20,570 nucleotides of DNA, taken from UBA2197 sp034370465. Lineage in GTDB: Bacteria > Desulfobacterota > Desulfuromonadia > Desulfuromonadales > UBA2197. Each line of letters starts with the position of its first letter. The first letter of the stretch is position 1. The notes beneath the pieces are model-generated. The model was not told where the DNA came from and did no database searches. It was given only the letters and a program-made list of their open reading frames with translations. The position numbers and the translations under genes were made by a program. This document shows positions 1-7,198 of this stretch, in pieces. Where the stretch lies: the NCBI GenBank assembly GCA_034370465.1, contig JAXMLA010000006.1, forward strand, positions 1 to 20,570, in the 5' to 3' direction.

Positions 1-64
1 TACTTCTTCTCTGGGCTCGAACTGCTTTAAGTGGACAGTTCCCGGTTGCGAAGTGCGTTTCAGC

Positions 65-93
65 TTGAGTGGAAAAAGCCCGTGGGATAATAT
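65..93 (+). promoter_or_regulatory. Candidate sigma-70 promoter for rlmN, inside a terminator hairpin
   Basis: TTGAGT at 65-70 is followed 17 nt later by TAATAT (88-93), or 15 nt later by GATAAT (86-91). The -10 lies in the loop of the hairpin at 71-108, so a transcript would begin near the right arm and could not form the full terminator. No other promoter-like site fits in the short space before rlmN. This is inferred from consensus matching only. Confidence 0.4.
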
Positions 94-112
94 CCACGGG
101 CTTTTTCCTTTT
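71..112 (+). terminator. Rho-independent terminator of an upstream gene
   Basis: A perfect 15-bp inverted repeat pairs 71-85 with 94-108 around an 8-nt loop. The stem is G+C rich in its centre, has an A5/T5 block near the base and is followed by TTTT. It could act in both directions. The gene it terminates lies mostly left of the window. Confidence 0.85.
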
Positions 113-137
113 AATACGCGAAGAATGAAGGTTTTTT

Positions 138-1178
138 TTGCTCGTGTCACCACTGATTGACCTGAAAAATCTCACCAAGAGTGATCTGACGGATTTTCTT
201 GCCGGTATCGGCAAAGAGCGCTTTCGCGCCGGGCAGATCATGCGCTGGATCTATCCGCGCGGCGTCTGTGACTTCGCAGCGATGACCGACCTCTCCAAAG
301 AGCTGCGCAACGAGCTGGTCGCACGGGCCATGGTTTCGGACTGGACGCCGGAACATGTGGCGGTGAGCAGCGACGGCACCCGTAAGTACCTCTTTCGCCT
401 TGCCGATGGCGAAACGATCGAGACCGTGCGCATCCCCATGCTCGAAGGTCGCAGCACCCTCTGTATTTCGACCCAGGTCGGTTGCGCCATGCAATGTTCA
501 TTCTGTCTCACCGGCGCCTTCGGCCTCACTCGCAACCTCGAAGTGGGCGAGATCGTCAACCAGGTCTGCGCCGCCCTCAAGGACGGCCCGATCCATAACA
601 TCGTCTTCATGGGGATGGGGGAGCCGCTCCATAATCTCGATAATGTCGTCAAGGCGATCGAGATCCTCGGCGCCGTCGACGGCTTCGCCTTTGGACCTCG
701 CAAGATCACCGTCTCGACGAGTGGACTGATTCCGGAGATGGCAGAGTTCGGCCGTCGCGTCAAGGTCAACCTTGCCGTTTCTCTCAATGCCACCAGCGAT
801 GCGGTCCGCGATGTTTTGATGCCGGTGAACCGCCGTTACCCACTGAAAGAGTTGATGGCGGCCTGCCGCACTTACCCCCTGCAGCCGCGCCAATACATCA
901 CCTTTGAATATATCCTGATTCGCGACGTCAACGATTCTCTTGCCGACGCCAAGCGCCTCGTTTCGCTGCTGCATGAGGTCAAGGCCAAGGTCAATCTTAT
1001 TCCTTACAACGAGCACGAAGGGTCGACCTTGCGTACTCCGGAGCCGGCGCAGATCGAAGCCTTTCAGCTTTATCTCCTCAGCCGTGATATTGTCGCGGTG
1101 CGGCGGGCGAGTAAGGGGCAGGATATTTCGGCGGCTTGCGGGCAGCTCAAGGCCAAACTGGAAAAATCACAATTTTGA
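138..1178 (+). CDS. rlmN: Dual-specificity RNA methyltransferase RlmN (radical SAM)
   Basis: This enzyme methylates C2 of adenine 2503 in 23S rRNA and A37 in some tRNAs, using SAM both as radical source and methyl donor. The 346-aa product has the CxxxCxxC cluster motif GCAMQCSFC (C116, C120, C123), the preceding C109 in STLCISTQVGC, the SAM-binding GMGEP motif near 159-163, and C334 in the C-terminal SAACGQL, which matches the methyl-carrying cysteine of the family. Length is normal. The start is not firm: TTG at 138 sits about 6 nt after GAAGG, and GTG at 144 would remove two residues. It heads a plus-strand run with mtnP, pfkB and a TPR gene; mtnP begins 23 nt downstream. Confidence 0.96.
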   Translation: MLVSPLIDLKNLTKSDLTDFLAGIGKERFRAGQIMRWIYPRGVCDFAAMTDLSKELRNELVARAMVSDWTPEHVAVSSDGTRKYLFRLADGETIETVRIPMLEGRSTLCISTQVGCAMQCSFCLTGAFGLTRNLEVGEIVNQVCAALKDGPIHNIVFMGMGEPLHNLDNVVKAIEILGAVDGFAFGPRKITVSTSGLIPEMAEFGRRVKVNLAVSLNATSDAVRDVLMPVNRRYPLKELMAACRTYPLQPRQYITFEYILIRDVNDSLADAKRLVSLLHEVKAKVNLIPYNEHEGSTLRTPEPAQIEAFQLYLLSRDIVAVRRASKGQDISAACGQLKAKLEKSQF

Positions 1179-1201
1179 ATAAATGTATGGAGGAAAGTCT
1201 T

Positions 1202-2068
1202 ATGGCACAAACAGTCATCGGCGTCATCGGCGGCAGCGGTCTTTACGAGATCGAGGGTTTGAACAATGTTCGCGAAGTGGTGGTCGAGACTCCTTATGGT
1301 CCGACCTCCGATGTGCTGGTCACCGGCGAACTGCACGGGGTGCAGATGGTTTTTCTCCCCCGCCATGGCCGCGGCCATCGCCTGCTCCCCTCGGAAGTCC
1401 CCTTTACCGCTAATATCTACGCGATGAAGAAGCTCGGCGTGCAGCGCATCATCTCGGTCTCGGCGGTCGGCAGCATGCGGGAAGAGATCGTCCCCGGCCA
1501 CATCGTCATCCCTGACCAGTTTTTCGACCGCACCCTTGGCAAGCGTCCCATGACCTTCTTTGGCGAAGGGATCGCCGGCCATGTTCAGTTTGCCGATCCG
1601 GTCTGCAAGGATCTCAGCGCGATCCTGTACACCGCAGCGCAAGGGGCAGGGGCGACGGTCCATCGCGGCGGCACTTACCTCTGTATGGAGGGCCCCCAGT
1701 TCTCCACCCGCGCCGAATCGCAGATTTACCGGAGCTGGGGGGTCGACATCATCGGCATGACTAACATTAATGAAGCGCGTCTGGCGCGGGAAGCCGAGAT
1801 CTGCTACGGTACCATTGCCCTGGCCACTGATTACGACTGCTGGCATACCGCCCATGATGATGTTTCGATCGAAGCAATTATTGCTATCATCAAGCAGAAT
1901 GTGGCGATGGCGCGCAAAATTATCGCCGCAGCGGTCGCTGAACTGGCTGTGGAGCGCGGCTGCGTCTGCAAGGATGCTCTGCAATTTGCCATTATGACTG
2001 ATAAGAAGCTGATCCCGGCCGCCACCAAAGAGAAGCTGGCGGTGATCATGGGTCGGTACCTTGATTAA
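1202..2068 (+). CDS. mtnP: S-methyl-5'-thioadenosine phosphorylase
   Basis: The enzyme cleaves methylthioadenosine with phosphate to adenine and 5-methylthioribose-1-phosphate, recycling the by-product of polyamine and other SAM-dependent pathways. The 288-aa product shows the phosphate loop GGSG (10-13), the PRHGRGHR block (53-60), the long family block ISVSAVGS..EEI.PG.IVIPDQF, MEGPQFSTRAES (162-173) and the purine-contacting TDYDCWH (209-215), which separates MTAP from ordinary purine nucleoside phosphorylases. ATG at 1202 is preferred over upstream in-frame starts because GGAGGAAAG lies just before it and the methionine fits the family N-terminus. It is probably co-transcribed with rlmN. 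No other methionine-salvage gene (mtnA to mtnE) is visible here. Confidence 0.95.
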   Translation: MAQTVIGVIGGSGLYEIEGLNNVREVVVETPYGPTSDVLVTGELHGVQMVFLPRHGRGHRLLPSEVPFTANIYAMKKLGVQRIISVSAVGSMREEIVPGHIVIPDQFFDRTLGKRPMTFFGEGIAGHVQFADPVCKDLSAILYTAAQGAGATVHRGGTYLCMEGPQFSTRAESQIYRSWGVDIIGMTNINEARLAREAEICYGTIALATDYDCWHTAHDDVSIEAIIAIIKQNVAMARKIIAAAVAELAVERGCVCKDALQFAIMTDKKLIPAATKEKLAVIMGRYLD

Positions 2069-2081
2069 ATCCCAATAAGCG

Positions 2082-2108
2082 GTAGGTGCGGGTCTTGTGC
2101 CCGCCCTG
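2082..2108. repeat. Short palindromic intergenic repeat (REP-like)
   Basis: The unit contains GCGGG (2088-2092) and CCCGC (2100-2104) around a 7-nt loop. Read on the minus strand it would encode AGTRPAPT, a phrase I recall as a recurrent junk translation in annotated delta-proteobacterial genomes, so I take this as one copy of a dispersed element. It sits between mtnP and the kinase. Only one copy is visible in this window, so the repeat status rests on memory rather than on this sequence. Confidence 0.45.
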
Positions 2109-2129
2109 TTATGGTTCGAAGAGGTTAAA

Positions 2130-3038
2130 ATGAGTCTACTGGTGATCGGTTCCATGGCATTCGATTCGGTCGAAACCCCCTTTGGCAAAGCAGATGAAGT
2201 CCTCGGTGGCTCCGGTACTTTCTTCTCGGTCGCGGCCAGCTACTTTACCGATGTCCGTCTCGTCGCCGTGGTCGGAAATGACTTCCCGGATGAACATCTG
2301 CAGATGCTGCGTGAGCGCAATATCGACCTGACGGGCGTCACCATGGCCGACGGCGCCACCTTTCGCTGGAAAGGGCGCTACGGCTTCGAGCTCAACGAAG
2401 CCCAGACCCTCGATACACAGCTCAATGTCTTTGCCGACTTTCGTCCCGAACTCCCTGCGGGATATGCCGAAAGTGAGTTCGTCTTTCTCGCCAATATCGA
2501 TCCGGAGTTGCAAAGCGAAGTTCTGCGCCAGGTACGGCGGCCGCGATTGATCGCCGCCGATTCGATGAACTTCTGGATTACCGGCAAGCGTGATGCCCTC
2601 CTTGAGACTTTGAAGGGGGTCGATCTCCTCGTCATCAACGAAGGGGAGACCCGCCAGCTCGCCGGCGAAGCGAACCTGATCAAGGCGGCCAAGGCGGTTT
2701 TGAATATGGGGCCGAAGACCTTGATCGTCAAGCGCGGCGAATACGGCGTGCTGATGTTCTCCCCCGGAGAAATCTTTGCCGCACCGGCTTATCCCCTCGA
2801 AGAGGTCTTCGATCCGACCGGTGCCGGCGACACTTTTGCCGGCGGCTTTATGGGCTATCTGGCAGCGACAAAGAATCTTGAACCGGAGAATATCCGCCGG
2901 GCAATCGTCTATGGCAGTGTCATGGCCTCCTTTACTGTCGAGGATTTCAGCTTGAGCCGCTTGAAAAGTTTGACAATAGAAGAGATTGACGGACGTTTTA
3001 AAGAGTTTAAAATGATGACCGAGTTCATCGCCGGCTAG
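2130..3038 (+). CDS. PfkB-family carbohydrate/nucleoside kinase
   Basis: This is a ribokinase-fold kinase that transfers phosphate from ATP to a sugar or nucleoside hydroxyl; the substrate cannot be read from the sequence. The 302-aa product has the N-terminal glycine pair VLGGSGTFFSVAAS (about 24-37) and the C-terminal signature FDPTGAGDTFAGGF, with the catalytic base at D234 and the anion hole in GAGD. ATG at 2130 follows GAAGAGG at 2117-2124; a GTG at 2097 in frame would translate part of the palindromic repeat and is less likely. Position right after mtnP suggests a link to nucleoside or methylthioribose metabolism, but that is inference; an adenosine kinase-like role is an alternative. 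Confidence 0.9.
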   Translation: MSLLVIGSMAFDSVETPFGKADEVLGGSGTFFSVAASYFTDVRLVAVVGNDFPDEHLQMLRERNIDLTGVTMADGATFRWKGRYGFELNEAQTLDTQLNVFADFRPELPAGYAESEFVFLANIDPELQSEVLRQVRRPRLIAADSMNFWITGKRDALLETLKGVDLLVINEGETRQLAGEANLIKAAKAVLNMGPKTLIVKRGEYGVLMFSPGEIFAAPAYPLEEVFDPTGAGDTFAGGFMGYLAATKNLEPENIRRAIVYGSVMASFTVEDFSLSRLKSLTIEEIDGRFKEFKMMTEFIAG

Positions 3039-3084
3039 AAAAGATGTAGTAACAATCAAGGCTGACGCCACTGTGAGGACTTTC

Positions 3085-3840
3085 GTGAAGAGATCTTGTC
3101 TTGCCCTTTTTTTAGTTCTATCGACCCTCCTCCCCCTCTCGGGCTGTCTCTCGGCCAAAGATAAGACGGACGGAAAAGTTCATTACACTCTCGGCATCTC
3201 TTATCTGCGCGAGCCCAACTATTCGCTGGCACTCAAAGAGTTTTATCTGGCTGCGGCGGCGAACCCCGGAGACCCGAACATCCACCTCTCCATGGGGCAG
3301 ACCTTTCAATTGATGCGCTCCTATGAGGATGCCGAAAAGAGCTACAAGAAGGCGTTACGTTTGAGTGACGCCAGCTTTGCGCCGATCTGTCAGAATAACC
3401 TTGGTGCGCTTTATCTCGATATGCAACGCTGGGATGATGCCATCTTCTACTTCACGCTGGCGTCGAAGAATCTCCTTTTTTTAAATCCGGACGTGGCCAA
3501 CGCCGGGATCGGTTATGCTCACTTCAACAAAGGGGACATTCTTACGGCGATCAGTTTTTACAAGAAATCGCTGGAGATTAATTCCAACTATGCCACCGCC
3601 CGGGTGCGACTGGCCGAGGCCTATGAGGCTTTCGGCAAGACCGATCTGGCCTTGAAGGAATACCAGGAAGTCGTCAAGATCGCTCCGAACAATCCGGTGA
3701 TCCAGTTTCAGTACGGCCTTTCATCGGCTAAGCTCGGCAAAAAGATTCAGGCCGTGCAGGCCTTCCGTGAAGTCATCCGCATCGCCCCTGATTCGGAAGA
3801 AGCGAAGTTGGCGCGCGATCATATCAAGCTGTTGCAATAA
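3085..3840 (+). CDS. TPR-repeat lipoprotein, PilF/PilW-like
   Basis: The product is a predicted lipoprotein of 251 aa. The N-terminus has a basic start, a hydrophobic stretch (residues 5-18) and the lipobox LSGC with C21 as the lipidated residue. About six tetratricopeptide repeats follow, from residue 33 almost to the end (e.g. ALKEFYLAAAANPGDPN, DAEKSYKKALRLS, ALKEYQEVVKIAPNNP, AVQAFREVIRIAPDS). GTG at 3085 is preferred to GTG at 3073 because GAGG at 3075-3078 is then well placed and the signal peptide is the right length. The architecture matches pilotins PilF/PilW, which help the PilQ secretin assemble, and the pilus cluster is in the same window, but many TPR lipoproteins look alike. It is the last gene of the rlmN run. 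Confidence 0.85.
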   Translation: MKRSCLALFLVLSTLLPLSGCLSAKDKTDGKVHYTLGISYLREPNYSLALKEFYLAAAANPGDPNIHLSMGQTFQLMRSYEDAEKSYKKALRLSDASFAPICQNNLGALYLDMQRWDDAIFYFTLASKNLLFLNPDVANAGIGYAHFNKGDILTAISFYKKSLEINSNYATARVRLAEAYEAFGKTDLALKEYQEVVKIAPNNPVIQFQYGLSSAKLGKKIQAVQAFREVIRIAPDSEEAKLARDHIKLLQ

Positions 3841-3864
3841 CCCGGGAAGACATTTTGCAGAGAA

Positions 3865-3908
3865 ATGGGGTCGGATCTGCCAGATGCAGATTCGACCCCA
3901 TTCATTTC
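3865..3908 (+). terminator. Terminator after the TPR gene
   Basis: A 16-bp stem (3865-3880 with 3886-3901, one G-U pair) and a 5-nt loop are followed by TTCATTTCAT. Stem sequence GGTCGGATCTG resembles that of the hairpin at 5012-5046. Confidence 0.8.
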
Positions 3909-3937
3909 ATCCAGCATACCTTTGAAAGAGCTTGAAT

Positions 3938-4990
3938 ATGGGATATTTTACCGATCAATCTATTTTCGGCAACACAGTTGAGATGTACGTAATGTCCCTC
4001 GGGGTTTTTGTCGTTGGGGTATTGTGTGTTTATCTCTTTAAAAAGGTCTTTGTCCGCAGACTGCGTATCTGGGCAAGGAGTACTGTCACCCAATTAGATG
4101 ACATTTTGGTTGTCGGCATAGAGAAGGCAGCAATCCCCCTGGCTTATTTCGGTGCCTTTTATCTCTCGGTACAGAACCTGAATGTCTCGGTTAAAGTCGA
4201 AAGAGCTTTGTATTTTTCGACGGTTATTGTTTTGACTTACTGCTTTCTTAAAGCGACAACGGAATTTTTAAAGCATCTTTCCAAAGCATATATAAAGAAT
4301 GAGGAAGGCGAAGACCGGGCAAGACAAATTAAGGGATTAACCACCTTTTTGAATGTCGTCATTTGGGTCCTGGGCCTGATGTTTCTGCTCGATAACCTTG
4401 GATTCAAAATAACCTCGGTTGTCGCCGGATTGGGAATCGGCGGGATTGCGATTGCGCTGGCGGCCCAAACGGTTTTAGGCGATCTGTTTAACTATTTTGT
4501 CATATTTTTTGACCGGCCCTTTGAAGTCGGAGATTTTCTAATTATCGAGGACAAAAAGGGGACAGTGGAGCATATCGGTATCAAAACAACCCGAATCCGC
4601 TCTCTGGGCGGAGAACTTCTGGTCTTTCATAACACCGATCTGACCAATTCAAGAATCCATAATTATAAAAAGATGGAGCGTCGACGCGTCGTCTTTCAGG
4701 TCGGCGTCGTTTATCAAACAACGCCGGAAAATCTCGAAAATCTGCCCCTGATGATGAAGGAAATTATCGAAAAGCAGGAAGATGCGACTTTTGATCGCGC
4801 GCATTTTGCCGGTTTTGGTGATTTCAGTTTGAATTTTGAAATGGTCTACTATGTCCTTGGCGCCGATTATGCTCATTACATGGATATTCAGCAGGCGATA
4901 AATTTAACTATTTTCCGCGAGTTTCAACAAAAGGGAATCGAGTTTGCCTACCCGACACAGACACTGTTCATGAATAGAGCCGCTTCTTGA
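3938..4990 (+). CDS. MscS-family mechanosensitive ion channel
   Basis: This inner-membrane channel should open under membrane tension and release solutes on hypo-osmotic shock. The 350-aa product has hydrophobic helices at about 14-37, 62-80, 92-110 and 136-153, then the pore helix with the glycine/alanine pattern AGLGIGGIAIALAAQTVLGD (163-182), followed by the MscS beta-domain signature DRPFEVGDFLII (192-203) and a cytoplasmic alpha/beta domain. The extra N-terminal helices relative to E. coli MscS make it a YnaI/YbdG-like member. ATG at 3938 follows GAAAGAG by 7 nt; TTG at 3932 is possible. The gene is visibly richer in A+T than the genes on both sides and is bracketed by two similar hairpins, which hints at separate acquisition. 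Confidence 0.93.
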   Translation: MGYFTDQSIFGNTVEMYVMSLGVFVVGVLCVYLFKKVFVRRLRIWARSTVTQLDDILVVGIEKAAIPLAYFGAFYLSVQNLNVSVKVERALYFSTVIVLTYCFLKATTEFLKHLSKAYIKNEEGEDRARQIKGLTTFLNVVIWVLGLMFLLDNLGFKITSVVAGLGIGGIAIALAAQTVLGDLFNYFVIFFDRPFEVGDFLIIEDKKGTVEHIGIKTTRIRSLGGELLVFHNTDLTNSRIHNYKKMERRRVVFQVGVVYQTTPENLENLPLMMKEIIEKQEDATFDRAHFAGFGDFSLNFEMVYYVLGADYAHYMDIQQAINLTIFREFQQKGIEFAYPTQTLFMNRAAS

Positions 4991-5010
4991 CCGGGCGGTG
5001 TTAAGAACCA

Positions 5011-5046
5011 AAAGGGCCGGATCTGTCACGTACAGGTTCGGCCTTT
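5011..5046. terminator. Bidirectional terminator between mscS and sir2
   Basis: The arms 5015-5026 and 5032-5043 pair with two G-U wobbles and one mismatch around CACGT. The plus side continues into TTTCTCTGTTTT and the minus side ends in CCCTTTT, so it can serve mscS from the left and sir2 from the right. The sequence is related to the hairpin at 3865-3901. Confidence 0.7.
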
Positions 5047-5053
5047 CTCTGTT

Positions 5054-5884
5054 TTATAGATTAAGGAGAGTGTCAAGTGCGGTCAGACCGGTCAGACCGC
5101 CACAGGGGAGGGAGAAGTGAGGATGGGAGATTTCAGCTTCGCGCAGGTTGATGCGAATGACGGTGGCTTGCGGTGAACGGCCGAGTCGCTCCGCGGTGGC
5201 GCGGATGGTCGGGATGGCGGTGCCGGCGCCGATCTCGATAACGACGGTACGCTTGCCTTGCTGTTGGTGGAGAAAATCCTGGTAGCGCTCCTCCTGCTGG
5301 CGGCAGCGGTCGTCGAGCCAGGAGAAGTCGCCGAACATGAGAATGTTCGGCCGCGCCAGGCCGTGGCAGTGCGGGCAGGTGGGGAGATGCCGAGCGCGCA
5401 TGGTTCGTTCGTCGATCTTTATCTCCTCCTGGTTTGGCCAGATCGCGGCGCAGCAGGGCCGCAGGCATTGCAGGTGATGAATGGAGCCGTGGACTTCGAG
5501 AATCTCATCCTCGGGGAAACCGGCTTTTTGAAACTGTCCATCGACGTTGGAAGTGACGACAAAGTTATTCAGCTGAAAGCGCTTGATCCAGTTGCGAAGG
5601 ATGGTGAAGCCGGGATTGGGGACGGTGTCACGATACAGGTTGGTGCGGTGGCCGTAAAAGCCCCAGGCAAAGGCGGGATCGCGTTGAAAGTGGGCCGGAT
5701 TGGCGGTCTCGATAAAGGAGAGGCCGAGCTGACGGTAGGGAGGATAAGCGTTCCAGAAACCTTCATTGCCGCGGAAATCCGGGAGGCCGGAATCGACCCC
5801 CATCCCGGCGCCGGCGGTGATAATCAACGCCTCAGCGGAGCGGATGGCGGCCGCAGCTGCGTCGAGGGTGGTTAGCAGGGGCAT
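5054..5884 (-). CDS. Sir2-family NAD-dependent protein deacylase
   Basis: Sirtuins remove acyl groups from lysines using NAD+. The 276-aa product has the NAD-binding block GAGMGVDSGLPDFRG (25-39), the SNVDGQF motif (112-118), catalytic H132 in EVHGSIHHLQC, four zinc-ligand cysteines (C140, C144 or C145, C170, C173), and the family block NILMFGDFSW (180-189). The first block carries Met-Gly-Val in place of the common Ser plus variable residues, which marks a divergent subgroup rather than a CobB orthologue; substrate is unknown. The ATG at 5884 follows a perfect AGGAGG (5895-5890) that overlaps the ybaK stop, so the two are co-translated. It is the last gene of the minus-strand operon and ends before the shared hairpin terminator. 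Confidence 0.9.
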   Translation of the reverse strand: MPLLTTLDAAAAAIRSAEALIITAGAGMGVDSGLPDFRGNEGFWNAYPPYRQLGLSFIETANPAHFQRDPAFAWGFYGHRTNLYRDTVPNPGFTILRNWIKRFQLNNFVVTSNVDGQFQKAGFPEDEILEVHGSIHHLQCLRPCCAAIWPNQEEIKIDERTMRARHLPTCPHCHGLARPNILMFGDFSWLDDRCRQQEERYQDFLHQQQGKRTVVIEIGAGTAIPTIRATAERLGRSPQATVIRINLREAEISHPHFSLPCGGLTGLTALDTLLNL

Positions 5885-5893
5885 CGCGTCCTC

Positions 5894-6382
5894 CTATGGG
5901 GAAATCGCCACCGTTACCGCTGTCGGTTTAAGGAGTTTGACCAGATCCTGTGGAGCCAGGGCGACGAGAAAGCCGCGCTTGCCGCCGTTGATGTAGATTC
6001 GGTCAAGATCCAGAATCGAGGCTTCGACATAGATTGGCAGAGATTGTTTCGTCCCGAAGGGGGAGGTGCCGCCGACCAGATAGCCGGTGTGGCGGTTGGC
6101 CGCTTCCGGCGTACAGGGGACGACACTGCGGGCGCCGATCTGGCGCGCCAACTCCTTGGTCGAGACCTGACAATCGCCGTGCATCAGGATGATCAGCGGC
6201 TTCTTTTTGTCATCTTCCATGACCAGAGTCTTGATCACGCAGTGCTCGTCAACGCCAAGCTCACGGGCAGAGGTCGCGGTGCCACCCTTCTCTTCGTAAG
6301 GATAGAGGTGCTCGGTGAAGGGGATCTTCCCTTCGCGCAGAGCGCGGATCGCGGTGGTGACGGGAAATTTTTCTTTGGCCAT
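5894..6382 (-). CDS. ybaK: Cys-tRNA(Pro)/Cys-tRNA(Cys) deacylase, YbaK/EbsC family
   Basis: This small enzyme hydrolyses cysteine wrongly attached to tRNA(Pro), a trans-editing step after prolyl-tRNA synthetase. The 162-aa product is of normal length for the family and shows the VIKTLVM strand with the conserved lysine (about 49-55), the GYLVGGTSPFG loop (about 99-109) and the DRIYINGGKRGF strand (about 127-138). It starts 4 nt after the rhomboid stop codon with only a weak ribosome-binding site, so translation is probably coupled to the rhomboid gene. Sir2 follows 9 nt downstream. The closely related ProX and other INS-superfamily editing domains are alternatives, but the length and motifs favour YbaK. 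Confidence 0.93.
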   Translation of the reverse strand: MAKEKFPVTTAIRALREGKIPFTEHLYPYEEKGGTATSARELGVDEHCVIKTLVMEDDKKKPLIILMHGDCQVSTKELARQIGARSVVPCTPEAANRHTGYLVGGTSPFGTKQSLPIYVEASILDLDRIYINGGKRGFLVALAPQDLVKLLKPTAVTVAISP

Positions 6383-6386
6383 ATAA

Positions 6387-7178
6387 TTACCGCAGCCAAC
6401 TTAGCGCCAATCCGGCAAAGGCGGCAACGATGAGGAGAGCGCAGCCCCAGGCGAGAATCGTGCAGAGTTTGTCGGTCTTGCGCCGGGTCCAGGCATTGTT
6501 CGGCAGGATCAAGCCGATAACGCCGCCGCCGATCGCGCCGCCGAGGTGGGCAGCGTTGTCGGCACCGACCAGGAGGCCGAAGACAAAGGCGAAGGCCGCC
6601 CATTTGATCATGAAGTTGCGCAGCTCCAGGGCCTGAAAGCCGCCGAGGCGGTGGTACCAGGCAATGGCAAAGCCGATCAGGCCGAAGAGCGCCCCCGAGG
6701 CGCCGACGACCGGCACATTCGGATGCCAGAGGAGGTCGGCAAAGGTGGCGGTGAGGGCGGTGAGGGTGTAAAGAATCAGGAAGCGCGAGCGGCCGATTTC
6801 TGTCTCGATCAGTGGTCCGATCTGGTACAGGACGATCATGTTAAAGGTGAGATGCAGGATGCCGCCGTGCATGAAAGCATAGGTCAGGGCGCGCCACCAA
6901 TCGCCAAAGGGCCAGAATTGCGCCCCGGAATAGATCAGTAGATTGGTGTCGGGGTTCATGAGGATCGCGAAGACGTTGCGCCCTGATATTCCCCCTTGCA
7001 GCAACATGACGGCAAAGCTGAGGAGGTTGAGGGCGATCAGCACTTTGTAAAAAGGGAGGCCGCCGGCCTGGGTCGGGGTGCGGAACGATTGTTTGATCTT
7101 CTTCTCCCAAAGCATCAGGCGCCATTGCCATTGGGTGCCGTTCAGGCCGATTGCGTCAAAGAACTTTTTGATATTCAA
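6387..7178 (-). CDS. Rhomboid-family intramembrane serine protease
   Basis: The 263-aa product is predicted to cut substrates within the membrane. It has about six transmembrane helices and an intact catalytic dyad: S161 in GASGALFG and H211 in AAHLGGAIGG. The supporting HGGILHLTFNMIVL segment supplies H104, H109 and N113 of the oxyanion region. An extra N-terminal soluble segment of about 40 residues precedes helix 1. The start chosen is TTG at 7178, 8 nt after GGAG; an in-frame ATG far upstream would overlap resB by about 80 nt and lacks family support. It lies 20 nt after resB and 4 nt before ybaK in one operon. The substrate is unknown. Confidence 0.93.
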   Translation of the reverse strand: MNIKKFFDAIGLNGTQWQWRLMLWEKKIKQSFRTPTQAGGLPFYKVLIALNLLSFAVMLLQGGISGRNVFAILMNPDTNLLIYSGAQFWPFGDWWRALTYAFMHGGILHLTFNMIVLYQIGPLIETEIGRSRFLILYTLTALTATFADLLWHPNVPVVGASGALFGLIGFAIAWYHRLGGFQALELRNFMIKWAAFAFVFGLLVGADNAAHLGGAIGGGVIGLILPNNAWTRRKTDKLCTILAWGCALLIVAAFAGLALSWLR

Positions 7179-7198
7179 GTCGATTTCTCCGTGTTCGT

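Noticed and set aside
1..68. Possible C-terminal tail of a gene entering from the left
   Set aside because: Two frames end here (stops near 28-30 and 66-68), but neither gives a recognisable protein end and the segment is too short to choose between them.
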